Of a stretch of 64,000 nucleotides of DNA, positions 20,545 to 32,210 are shown in pieces. Below the pieces are notes generated by a model. The model was not told the origin of the DNA, made no database searches, and was given only the letters and a program-made list of their open reading frames with translations. The translations under genes and the position numbers were made by a program. Numbering within the stretch: position 1 is the stretch's first letter; every line of letters starts with the position of its first letter. This DNA is from Cerioporus squamosus (taxonomy: Eukaryota; Basidiomycota; Agaricomycetes; Polyporales; Polyporaceae), in assembly GCA_022592435.1 (NCBI GenBank), contig JABYQS010000041.1:1-64000 (forward strand), in the 5' to 3' direction.

Positions 20545-23500
20545 ATGAGGCTGTTCATTCTCTCACTCTTGGTTGCATGCGCTCAAGCTCTACACTCATA
20601 TGAAGCTGGAGTAACCGACTGGCACAAACCTTTCGCTGGCGTACCACTCCTCCACTCCGATTCGACGTCGCCGGTCTTTCACAGGAGCAAGTACGAGGAT
20701 GGACAGTCAAGCAGCGTGATCCTGAGCGCAACGCAGAGTAATGTGCTCGCCGCGTACCACTCCGTCAACGGCTCGCTTGGTGAGTTGCAGTCCGTCCTGT
20801 CTCGTACTTGCAGCTGAGACAGACACGGACAAGTATAGCGTGGCGACACCTATTCGAGGATGATGATAACATTGTGGCATTTCGGAAAGACAAGGATGGT
20901 GAGTCTCTTCTACTCTCGTTTCTCTCCCTGCATCACGCGCCCTTGCCCTTGCCGCACGATGTTACCGCTGCGTTAGTCCCCGACTCGGAGGACTGCTGGT
21001 CGTGCGCACTACACCACTACGGGTACTTGGGGACGACTGGGATGGCGACGGCGGAGGACCTGCAATGGGGTTATCATCGAAATCTAAGCATGACGAACCC
21101 AGTCATGCGCTGGAAGGCCGGTGACTGGCAGGCGACCCTGTCCTGTCGCGTCGTATTCCTGTTGATGCAGTCTTTACTTCTGTGCCGTCTGTCACTTATG
21201 CCTGTCCATGGGTCCCGCATAAACGAGGCACTGGTTACTGTTGAATCGGATAAGATCATTATGCTCGACGGACATATGGAGTCCGCTACGCTCCCTTTGC
21301 ATCGCGTGAGCGCTTGGTCGTCCCCCCTGATAATAGAATCCTCGAGTCTCCCAGTCATCGCAGGTTTCCCCTGTAAGCAATGCGGTGTTTGCAGCGTGTT
21401 TTCTTTGTTCCGTTCATTGCCAGATTATTATCGTCAGAATCCCTTCTCTTACCGCCCTCCGCAATAGGATGCCCATCTTGGCCGTATGCTAACATGACCC
21501 ACAGTTGTGGCGGCCCTATCAGGCCCCGGCGGCGCTCACTTGCGTATACTTGACTCCACGGCTGGCCATCTACTGTCTGAGACGCGTTTACATGAACCCG
21601 CCTCGGGACGTCTCCAAGAGCCGGAATCGTTGGGAGTCGCCGTTGCCTTCGGATCCGAAGAGAAGGAGAAGGGTATCTTTGTCCTTACAAACGGACACAC
21701 CCTCCGTCGACTCGATCGTCGGACGGGGGAAGTGAGGTGGGGGTGGACTGCTCCAGACCAAACGTAAGGACGCTCAGTGGTAGCTACAATGGTCTCGCTG
21801 ATCTCTCTCAACCAGGTCCCTTGTAGTCTATTCGAAGGTCTACGTCACGCCCACGACCGTCTATCTCCTCGGCCTGACCAAATCATTCGCCTCGTACACG
21901 CTGCATATTACGTCTCTCTCTCCTGAGACGGGCGAGCTCCTCAACTCGGGAGATTACCCTTCCAGCATCACCTCCGGCCTCTCTGAAGTCTTCATCCTCA
22001 GTGACGTCAACAACCCTGAAACCACACCTCGAATCGTGTGGCTGGAGGAAGGCGCGATCAAGTCCTTCCCGCTTACCCCCGACTTGAGATCGAAGTTCTC
22101 CGTAGTGAAGGGCGCCGTCTACAAGACCATAGAAGATGTCGGACTATCTGAGTATGGCCAGTTCGTTGCTATAACGGACGACGGATCTGGTCGGGTAGTT
22201 AAACTCACTCATGAGGGCCTGAAGGTAATCTGGGAGTTTTCCGACTCTGTAGGTCCACCCTCGTCCAGGCTCTTGATTACCCGAAATTGATCATGTATAC
22301 ATCAGGCTACATCTCCGCAGCGCACTGGATCGATCTACTCTGGCGGTGTAGACGTGGACGGCTTCCCATACATCGTACGCGTGTTCTGGATGCACACATT
22401 GAGAGTCCGTATCTCGCTTGATTTTTCTTGGCGCATGCTCTGATGACTCTATAGCTAGCGTCTGCCCACGTCTTCGCCGCTCATCTTGCGGAGGGCAAGG
22501 GCCTCGTTACAGGCTTCACGTTCCCGTTCAAAACCGGGGAGCACGGCATCATCAAACACGTACGCCATCCAACTCTGTTGCTGTTATCAATCTGACGTCG
22601 ACCCACCAGGTTGCCCTGGAGGCCGCCAACCCGGAGCCGTATAGGGTCCTTGCTCGGCTGGCGCTTACGACGTCCACCGGTGCAGTTCAGATGTGGCAGC
22701 AGGATCAACTACAGTGGTCACGCGAGGAAGGTCTGGCCGATGTTCGCGTCGCCGAACTCGTCGAGCTTCCTGAACCGAAGATCGCCTCGCACTCCGACCG
22801 CGACCTGGAAACGTTCAGTGCGCGTGTGTCCCGGCAACTCCTTGATGCGCAGGTACGCGCTGCGGCATCCATGGAGATTGCGTTGCTGTCGTGCTGAGAT
22901 CTCAATTGTGCAGGATTTCCCGCAGTATGCCGTCAACTTTGTGCGCCGATTTGTGACCGGATCGTACGCCTCCGTGAGCGCGTCGGTCGCGCCGCTGGCC
23001 AACACGTCTGAGCCGTTGGCTCGCGATGCGTTTGGCTTCCGAAAGGTTATCGTGGCCGCTACGGCGCACGGCAAGCTGTACGGGATTGATTCTGCCAACG
23101 GCGAGATCCTGTGGAGCCGGGTCTTTGGCTTGGGATGGGCCGCACAAGTTGGCGGCCAGATCATCCCTGCGAAGATCTTCGTCACCCGGACCGTAAACGA
23201 TGGCGACTCGCCACAAGTCGTCCTCGTCACACAGCGGAAGGCTAACAATGTAAGGTGCCGCCCGACCCCTTCCCTGCACCATGTCTGAAATTTTCCGCAG
23301 GGCCTAGTTGACACCGTCATCTTCCATGTCGACGCGTTGACGGGTGACGATGCCCGGGAGAAATCCCAGAGTGATGACGTCCTGCAGGGCGAGGACATCG
23401 TGTCGGGCCCACTGGTGGAAGCGTTCCTGCTGCGGACTGAGTCTGGCCGCGTAGTCGTGTGCCTTGACGAGTTCCTGCAGGTGCATGTCTACCCGGGCAA

Positions 23501-24754
23501 CGATGAGACCATACACGCTCTCGAGAAGATCCTGCCGTCGCTGCGCATGCCGCTGAGGACCGGGCCCCCGGGGCAGCGCCGGCTCACTGGACACCAGATC
23601 CCCCAGACGGTCGAGTTTACTGGCAAGCACATCGCATACCCGACGTGGACGCTGCCGTTCCCGCCCTCCGAGGATATCCGTGCCATATTCGCGCGGCCGT
23701 CAGACCCTGTCGCGTCCTTTGGGAAGGTGCTCGGCAACCGCACGACCCTTTACAAGTACCTCAACCCTAACCTTGTCGGAGTCATCACCGGACCTCCATC
23801 GACAGCGTCGCCGTCTGAATCATCCACTTGCTCCATCTACCTCGTCGATGGCGCGAAGGGGACCGTGTACTATCACGCTGTGCTCCCATCGGTGGCGGGC
23901 GCGTGTGACGTGAAGGCCGCGCTCGTCGAGAACTGGCTTGTGTACCACTACTACGACAACGAGGTGGGCGTGAACCAGGCGAAGGGCTATCGGGTGTATC
24001 GGTCGAACTTTATGAAGGTTACGGTGTCGACGACAAACGGAAGAGGTACGCATATCTGTTCTCTCCGCTGGCAAGAGACAGGCTGACTGTGCGCGATGTA
24101 GTTCTGAGATGTCTTCACTCTCGAATGAGACAACGGCTATCAGCTTTTACGAGCAAGCATACATCTTCCCTCGCGGAATCCGCACCCTTACGCCCACGTC
24201 GACAACCTACGGCATCACGGTCAAGGACATCATCGGTCGGTCTCCCGCTTTATAACTCACGGACGACGCTGATTGTTATACACCTCCAGTCGCGAACGAG
24301 AACAATCAGATTCAGTCCTTCCCGCGTCGCTTCCTCGACCCCAGGAGACCGAAGCAAAAGCCGACCGCTGAGGAGGCGGAGGAATGGCTGATCCAGTACG
24401 ACCCCGTCCTCCCTGACGACCCGAAGCGCATCCTCTCGCACAACTACCAAGTGCGTTCCTCATCCGCGTTCTGCTTGCCCATCGTCCCGCTCACGTCCTT
24501 GTCTGACCTTGCAGGTCGCGAAGACACGAGGAATTATCACGTCACCCGCACTGTTGGAGTCGACGTCGCTCGTCTTCGCCTACGGCTTGGATCTGTTCTT
24601 CACGCGCGTCGCTCCCTCGAACACGTTCGACGTGCTCAGCGAGAGCTTCAACAAGCCTCAGTTGGTGATCACGATCGCGGGCCTGGCGTTGGCCATCGCT
24701 GTCTCGAAGCCAATCGTTGCCAGGAAGCGACTCCGGGAGCGATGGTACAATTGA
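20545..24754 (+). CDS. EMC1: ER membrane protein complex subunit 1
   Basis: EMC1 is the large lumenal scaffold subunit of the ER membrane protein complex, which inserts transmembrane segments. Signal peptide MRLFILSLLVACAQALHSYE starts at 20545. Recognisable blocks in order: SNVLAAYHSVNGSLAWRHLF (joined across an intron ending aagtatag), ALSGPGGAHLRILDSTAGHL, VTPTTVYLLGLTKSF, IWEFSDS, SIYSGGVDVDG, FPQYAVNFVRRFVTGSYASV, ATAHGKLYGIDSANGEILWS, NRTTLYKYLNPNLVGVITGP and, near the C-terminus, TRGIITSPALLESTSLVFAY followed by the single TM helix and basic tail ARKRLRERWYN. One intron (20899-21504) is 606 nt, far longer than the others. Near 23995 the frame slips by one base between KGYR and VSVELYEGYGVDD, probably a missing base. 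Divergent from the F-box gene on the left. Confidence 0.93.
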
Positions 24755-24948
24755 TCATCGGCAGCGGGGGACTGGTGTCCTGTTGTATATAAGTACGCAT
24801 AATCGTACATTGCGTTGCGCTCTTCTCATTCGGGAACGGCGGCTCCATAGACGGGCCTGCAGTGTGAACGTCAAACGACTGGTTATTGTACTCGCCTCTA
24901 CATACGGCGACATCCTATCACGGGCACGCAGGTTCAGTCCTGTACTCT

Positions 24949-26789
24949 TCACCCGCTGTTACATAGGTTGAAGATGTTAGCTGGAACCTGGCTTTCAAGC
25001 GACTGGATAAAGGTATTGAGCGGGATCCACTCGAACCCGGACACGGGCGTTCCTTCGTGGAGGATGCGTACGAAGTCATCGTCCTTCGTTCGCCAGACCT
25101 GCGGCGTATCTGTCAGCGTTAGCCATGGACAACACGAGCTTGGAGCATCCGCACCTCCATGATGATCTCAGAGCCCAGAGCAGGCCAGCGTAGGGGAGCT
25201 ACCTTCCCGAGTCCGAGCAACGACGCGAGGCGGATCATCGATCCGTCGTGCCCCACATAGAAGCGGAGCTTGTATGGCTCAGCCCCAGAGCGGAAGAGCT
25301 TGAAGTTCTGCGCCAGCTCCTGCATGAACACCCCTGAAGTTGTTCAAGACGGCTTTAGCGCATAAGATTCTGAGCTTCCGGTGGGACCGGCGTACCGAAC
25401 GTCAACTGGCTATACGCCGTCGCGTTTTGGGCCGTGTTCCAGATATAGCTGCGCCAATGGGTGAGCATAGCCAGGAATAACGACCGCACCAAGAACTTAG
25501 AATTGGGATAGGAAAACGCACTTGTACTCCCAGTCACCGATAGCGACCACCGCCGCACCGTCGGCCTCTGACACACAGGCGCCAGTTGAGTTGCAGGGAA
25601 GCGGGTGGCCGTGGCATGTGCGCGAGGTGAACGTGTCGAAGAAGTGATCGTCTGGGTACGATGCCGTGAGCGCCATGGGGAAAGAGGGAGGGAGGCTCAG
25701 TCGTGCCTCGGCAACTCACACCAGGAGGCCCAATCGGAGCGGTTGGCGGTCCCGAGCGTTGCGTCGAGCCTGGCCTTCAGGTCGGCATTTGCGTCTAAAT
25801 GGTCCGTCCATGCAGGCACCGATTGGTAGGCATCGCGAATGGCATCCGCCGCCGGGCAGGAGTAGGCTGGAACGATGGAGTCGATCTATCATGAGCCCGC
25901 GCAGACGCCCCCCGTTAGCATGCGAGATGAACGGTGGCAGTAGAGCGAGACGGCGAGGTCTCTTTCGGGATTCGACTCACTGGCGAAGGTTGAGTAGTGA
26001 CTGGGAATGACTTTGCGGCCATTGCAGGGTCCATTCCGATGAGAAACCCGCTGGCGACCTGGAAGGTCCTCGTTTCGGTGGACGTCCGTATGAAGATGTC
26101 CTTCTCGTTAACCGAGGTGAGGAATCCCAACTTGCGACCGTAGACCGACCAGAAGTCCTGGCGTAGCAGAACGGTCAGCGATAGCACGCCCCAGCAGTGG
26201 ACCGGCATGCCTTGCCGTGAACGGTCGCGTCATCGAACCCTCCCTTCGTGAGCTGGCCGGTGTCACAGGTGCCGTTCCAGATCTGCGAGAGGAACGGGTG
26301 CCACGAGGGAATGCTTGTCTCATGAAAGACGTGCGATCCACTTCCGCCATAGCTGAATTGTGTGAAGTCAGTGCAGTCCCATGGAACCGAGTTGAGCTCG
26401 TTCTCCTGGGGATAGAGATTGTCGGGCGACCGCTATCAATACAGGTCTATCAGTGGGACCGCTTGCCGGGTCAATCTCCGTCGCCATACCTTGTGGTGGC
26501 GTATGACGGCGTTCATATACACCAGCTTCGCGTGCGACGCGTTTGCCGGCAGGGAGTAGTGCTTTGCGTCCACGTGGGGCGCATTGCAGTAGTTGTATGT
26601 GTTCCAAGGGAGGTTGGACGGCGTTGTCGACGAGTTATAGACTCCATCGGCCGAGGACAGTGATCCTAAGTCGCCGCCGATGACGTGTCTCGCAAGATAG
26701 CAGAGAACGGGGATCCGTAGGAACCACACGAGGTAGGGGTTCATAGCAGCGAAGGCGGCTGGGGCCTGTCGGTGCATGAAACAGGACAT
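24949..26789 (-). CDS. Histidine acid phosphatase (branch 2 histidine phosphatase)
   Basis: The family is marked by the phosphohistidine motif RHHKRSPDN, split by an intron at about 26430-26495 (AVIRHHK then RSPDNLYPQEN), and by the proton-donor motif in YVGHDGSMIRLASLLG near 25235. Other family blocks are FWSVYGRKLGFLTSVNEKDI, IFIRTSTETRTFQVASGFL and LGSEIIMEVWRTKDDDFVRI (joined over an intron). The RHHKR form resembles the 2-phosphoxylose phosphatase-like/lysosomal acid phosphatase group rather than phytases. The N-terminus carries a hydrophobic segment (PYLVWFLRIPVLCYLA). Two ATGs are possible, 26789 and 26744; I list the longer. The stop is at 24951-24949. Probably extracellular or vacuolar; substrate unknown. 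It is convergent with EMC1, with less than 200 bp between stops. Confidence 0.85.
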
Positions 26790-27507
26790 AATATTATATA
26801 CGAGTTGATGGACGAACGTGGGCCCGCCACTGCTGGCAGTGCTTGGAAGTCCAGTCAGCTGTTACGATCAGGTGCCGCATCTTTGAAGACACGACTGCGA
26901 CTGCCGGCCGACACCAGGATTCGGGCACGCAGCCTGCTAAATGTGCGATAGAAGATGTCCTTCAAATAAGCTTGAGACAAATTGTATCCTTCCAGTCTCG
27001 CCTCACTTGGGTACTTACCTGGTATCTACTTCGCGCACTTGCAAGCCCGGGGGAGGACAGGAAATTCAAGCACATGTAGTAGATCCAGGTCCTACTGTTG
27101 GCAGAACAATATCGGGGTGGTGAACATGGGCGAGTAATTCTGAAGGTCGTCGGGGTCAGGAGGAAGAGTTGACTCAGAAGCCCAGTGAGTACTCGCACAT
27201 AAACTCCGAAAACGTCCCTCTGGCTGTTGTAGCCTGGGTCATAAGTTCAATAAGAAGGTGGTAAGGACGTTTCAACACACGATAATACTTGCTGCTTTGG
27301 GTCAATAACTACTAGTTACCGGCAAGATCTTGTCTGTTGGGACTCCGAGTATCGGCGCCCTATTCCTACAACCCCACGTTCACACTCCGCTCAAACAGGA
27401 AAGCCGTGTTCTTCGGAGGACTTGTCTTCAGACTAATACTGAACTCCTTCCTCTCGGCGTCCACGACCTTGCTTATCCCTTCGACCTCCCCTGTCTGAGG
27501 ATCGCAA
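26790..27507. other. Intergenic region between phosphatase and DIS3
   Basis: Divergent promoter region. No coding sequence recognised on either strand. Confidence 0.5.
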
Positions 27508-30500
27508 ATGGTCGAAATCACCGTCAGGAAACGTCCCAGGACGGAGGCTGTAGTGACGCAACGGAAGTTCTTCAAGAAAACGGCGAGAGGAAAGGTCATA
27601 AAAGGTGAGTACCGTCAAGTCATGTACCGTGTATGGTTTATTGAGCATACTTACGCGGACCAGTTCTTCGTGAACGATACCTGCGCGACGATGTTTCCTG
27701 TGGTATCAATAGCTGCCAGGTTTGCGCCAACGACCAGGACAGCGTACTGCCATCCTCCGGATCGTTAGAACACCCTTCATTCCGAGCGGGCACTTCCTGC
27801 TTCCAGACACAAACGTCTTCTTATCGCAGGTCAGTCTTCACACATACTATGTTCCGGTGTTTTTAGACCATGCTTCTTGCTTTCATGATCGTCCCCCGCT
27901 CCTTCAATGCCCCCTCGCGATCTTCCTCCCATTAACCTTCACCTTGTTTACTCAGATGGATTTAATGGAATCACCTTCATTCGAACCTCCCATTATACTC
28001 CTTCAGACCGTGCTGGAAGAGGTCCGACACCGGTCGCTGCCTCTATACAACCGGCTGAAGGCGCTAGTGAAAGCAGACGACAAGAAGGTTTGGGTGTTCT
28101 ATAACGAATATCGCTCGTAAGTGAGACCTCTAGAGCCGACATATGCCATGAGTCCCGACGCGTGAGTGTCAAGAGAAACAGCTGTAATTCGAGAGGAAGG
28201 AGAATCGCCCAACGACCGCAACGATAGAGGTAATTGCGCGCGTCCCATCCAGTGAGATGTTCGCTCAAGTATTGCCAAGGTATCCGCAGGGCAACTGCTT
28301 GGTACAAGAGCCACCTCGAGCTATCGCGTCCTCAAATTCGCGGCCAGTCAAGACCACCACAGCCTGCAGTCGTCCTACTGACGGATGACGTCGCCAATCG
28401 TCAGAAGGCAGAGAAAGAAGGCATATCCTGTGCATCTGGTGAGTGTCAGGCCTTTACTGGACTTGCTATGAGCTCATGGAGACCTCACAGTGCGGAAATA
28501 TGTCGAGGGATGCAGAAATTCGAGCCAACTGCTTGACCTCCTGTCTGCCTCTGGTTCGGAGACTATCGAGCCGACCGCCGCTACGTCGGCTCGTCAAGCA
28601 CTCTATCCGGAGGTAAGTTATGGATGGCTCGTAGCTGCTATTTCAACCCTAACCCGAGATCGTTTAGTATCTTCCGGTGGCAACTCTACTTGCGGGTGTG
28701 AAGTCAGGACAACTTCATCAAGGGCATTTCAATGCCAATCAATACAATTACCTCGAGGTCAGTCATCATGTATCCTTCACCTCCAGCTCATACTTAGCAG
28801 CCTGTAGGGGAGCGTGCCTGTTCCCGCTTTCGACAAACCGGTACTGCTCGTAGGTCGCGAGAACATGAACCGGGCTGTCCAAGGGGACGTTGTTGCCGTC
28901 GAGGTGTTTGACGAGTCAGAGTGGAAGGCGCCCGCAGACGAGGTTGTGGACCAAGAAGGTATACACGATCGCTTATTGCGCTCAGGCAGCGGCTAAGCCT
29001 TCACCAGCTACTCTCAGAAACGATGACGCGGAAGACTCAGAAGATGAGGGCGAAGATGACGAGGTCCTCGCAGAGCGGAAGGTGCTCGAGGCCGAGGCGG
29101 CAAAGCAAGCCGCTTCCAGCAAGCAGCCCACCGGTCGCGTAGTCGGCATCATCAAGCGAAACTGGCGATCGTCCGTGTCCTTTCCAGCCTCCACTCCGCT
29201 GAGCGCGTTATTCACATTTCCGTTACGTCTCACCGCAGATACGTGTGTCATATTGACAGCACATCCCTGACATCGACGAACCCTACCTCTCTATCTCAGC
29301 AAACCGTGTTCGCGACCCCGGTCTCTCGTCTGTTGCCGCGAATCCGATTGCGAACCCGACAGGCTCCAGCGCTTATTGGGCAGAAGATCCTGGTGACCAT
29401 TGATCGATGGGAGAGGACGTCGCGCTACCCCGAAGGGCACTTTGTGCGCGCGCTCGGTAAGGTTCAAAGCAAGGAAGCAGAGCAAGAGTCACTACTTCTC
29501 GAGTTTGATGTCCCATACCGGCCGTTCGGGAAGGCCATTCTTGACTGCCTTCCCCCCGAAGGAGATAGCTGGGTAGTACCCCCGAAAAGCTCTACTCATC
29601 CGGATTGGAGAGACAGAGAAGATTTGAGGGACCTGATCATCTGCAGTATCGACCCGCCAGGTGTGTGGCGCAGAAGCGATTAGAGTCTGGCACGACGCAC
29701 TGAAGCTCTTTGGTCCAGGTTGTCAGGACATCGACGACGCGCTGCATGCACGCCGACTCCCCAACGGGAACATTGAGGCTGGAGTCCGTGAGTCCAAACC
29801 ATACCCCCATGCATTTCCGCGCACTGATGCGCGAGGTAGACATCGCCGATGTCTCGCACTTCGTCCATCCTGACACGCCCATGGATCACGAAGCTGCTGC
29901 TCGTGGGACGACCGTGTATTTGGTGGACAAGCGAATCGATATGTTACCCGCTCTTCTGGGCACGAACCTTTGCTCCCTTCGGCCTCACGTGGAGCGACTA
30001 GCCTTCTCGGTCATATGGGTTCGTCGTCATCGCAGAAACGGGTATTTCACATCCGGAGTGCTTAAATTGCCCGTCATAGGAATTGTCTCCAGAAGCCGAG
30101 ATTGTCAACGTCCGCTTTACAAAATCCGTGATTGCCTCCAAGTCCGCATTTACGTACGAGGAGGCTCAAATCCGCAAGGACGACCCGTACGTGGACTGCC
30201 TCGTCTGCATGGGATAGTCCTGATTGCTTATCACCTCGGCAGGAAACTCTCCGACGAGCTCACGGAGAGCATCCGACTTCTGAACGATCTGGCTCGGAAG
30301 CTCAAGGCGGGCAGGATGGCAGCAGGCGCACTGAATCTGGCTTCCCCCGAAGTCAAAATCCAACTTGACAGCTCTGAGTCTTCCGACCCCGTCGACGTGG
30401 AGCAAAAGGAGCTGCGTGAGACGAACAGCCTAGTCGAAGAGTTCATGCTCCTGGCCAACATCAGTGTCGCGGGGAAGATTCAGGAGACATTCCCACAGAC

Positions 30501-31534
30501 TGCGGTCCTCAGGTGCGTTCACTTTCTGTCTTCCCAAGCTAGTCAGTAGCCGATACTCCAGTTTTGCCGACAGACGGCACCTGCCTCCCCCTCGGACCAA
30601 CTTTGAGAAGCTGCAGGACATTCTCAAGAAGCGCAAAGGGATGACACTTGACGTTTCCAGTTCGGGCGCGCTTGCCGCGTCGCTCGACCAGTGTGTTGTG
30701 AGCATGCCTGATAGAAGGGCTCTTCTCCGCTCCGCGCTCACCGTGCTCTCGCAGGACCCCAACGAACCTGCTTTCAATACTCTGGTCCGCATCATGGCTA
30801 CGCGATGTATGTTGTCTGCGGAGTACTTCTGCTCCGGAAGTGTGGCCCGGGACACATTTGGCCATTATGGGCTGGCGAGCCCTATCTACACACACTTCAC
30901 CAGTCCGATCAGGCGCTTTGCTGGTAAGTGGGACTTCTAGCTAGGTCGCTTGCACGGGGAGCTCACTAACGCCATTCGTCTGCGCACCGCGCACGGAAGA
31001 CGTTCTCGCCCATCGTCAACTTGCGGCATCCATCGGCTACACGCCCCTGCACCCCAGTCTGCACTCAAAATCCCACGTCGAACGAGTTCTTGAAGTCGTC
31101 AACAAGCGCCATCGGATGGCACAAATGGCGAGCAGGGCCAGCGTCGAATTCTACGTTGGCCTCGCATTGAAGGCCCGGAGCGAGAAGGAGACGGTGCTGG
31201 AGGATGCATTCGTGATTCGAACGTTCAGGAATGGTCTGGGCGTCTTCGTCTCCAGGTACGTGAACCTTGCTTGTAACAGTATTGGGGTGAGAAGCGTGTC
31301 CTAACCGTAATCTTCCTCGTTAGATTGGGCATCGAAGGCCTCGTGACGTTCAAGCGCGAGATCCAGTTCGATGCGGACAACTACACAATCACAGTCCCCG
31401 CGGACGGCCACGACGTAACACTATCGGTTTTCGACAAGGTCCAGGTGATGGTTGAGGTCGAGCAAGACAAGAATACGCAACGCGGGCGCGTCGTCATGTC
31501 GCTATCACAGCCAATTGATTCACGCCGTCTGTGA
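27508..31534 (+). CDS. DIS3: Exosome 3'-5' exonuclease and endonuclease Dis3/Rrp44
   Basis: Catalytic subunit of the RNA exosome. Starts [20 protein letters not shown], then [12 protein letters not shown]. The PIN endonuclease domain has [13 protein letters not shown] with the catalytic Asp, [19 protein letters not shown] and VRKYVEGC. Cold-shock domains follow ([66 protein letters not shown]). The RNB active site is [17 protein letters not shown], spliced over an intron at about 29661-29719. Further RNB blocks are [40 protein letters not shown] and [20 protein letters not shown]. The C-terminal S1 domain ends SQPIDSRRL. Two irregularities: a one-base loss near 27784 just before HFLLPDTN, and either a 31-nt intron or a second indel at 28953-28990. 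About a dozen introns in total. Confidence 0.95.
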
Positions 31535-32210
31535 GGTCAGGTTGGCATAGTCGTTGCCCAGTACGTGCAATAGTTACATACACCGTCATACTCGTGCGTT
31601 TCATATACATATCTGTATCGTGACCCCGAGCACAGGAAGCGAAACCGAGACGGGCCCACCTCCGATCGGGTCCCGGCCTTTCACACTGGGGTGTCGCTTC
31701 TCGCCTCGCCATTAGGGCTCTCGAGCCTGGGAATGAAGTTCGCAGGTTCGGAATTGAGCCGCCGTGGCTGGCTTCCGGAAGCAGGCAGTCAGGGGATCTC
31801 CGGCTGGCCCCCGCCAACCTGGTGGCGACAATCCACCAGGTGAGATCTAGCGGTGACGGCAAAGGCAAAGCTTGCACGGCAATTACACGAGAGGTCTGGT
31901 GCTATTCTTTTCACACCGTTTACCTCACAATTATGCGCGTTGGTTCCTACCTTAACGATGAAACGTGGGGGCTATACGCAGGAATTCCACAGGCCCCCGT
32001 GTGCGGACCCACCTGTTTGGACCGTATCTTCTCGTAAACATTCTCCAGCTGAACCACGTTCCAGTAGCGAGCGTGGCATCATCGCTCGTTCGCGAAGAAT
32101 TATCCCGGATATGAAGTTATGAAGGAGTACACGGGGAACAAATCTCCACCAGGGATAAATAGGCCAAGGATCACGCAGTGGAGGCCCTCAGTCCACACAG
32201 CCTCGCTCCA
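31535..32210. other. Intergenic region between DIS3 and P450
   Basis: DIS3 3' flank and P450 promoter. No gene or tRNA recognised. Confidence 0.5.
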
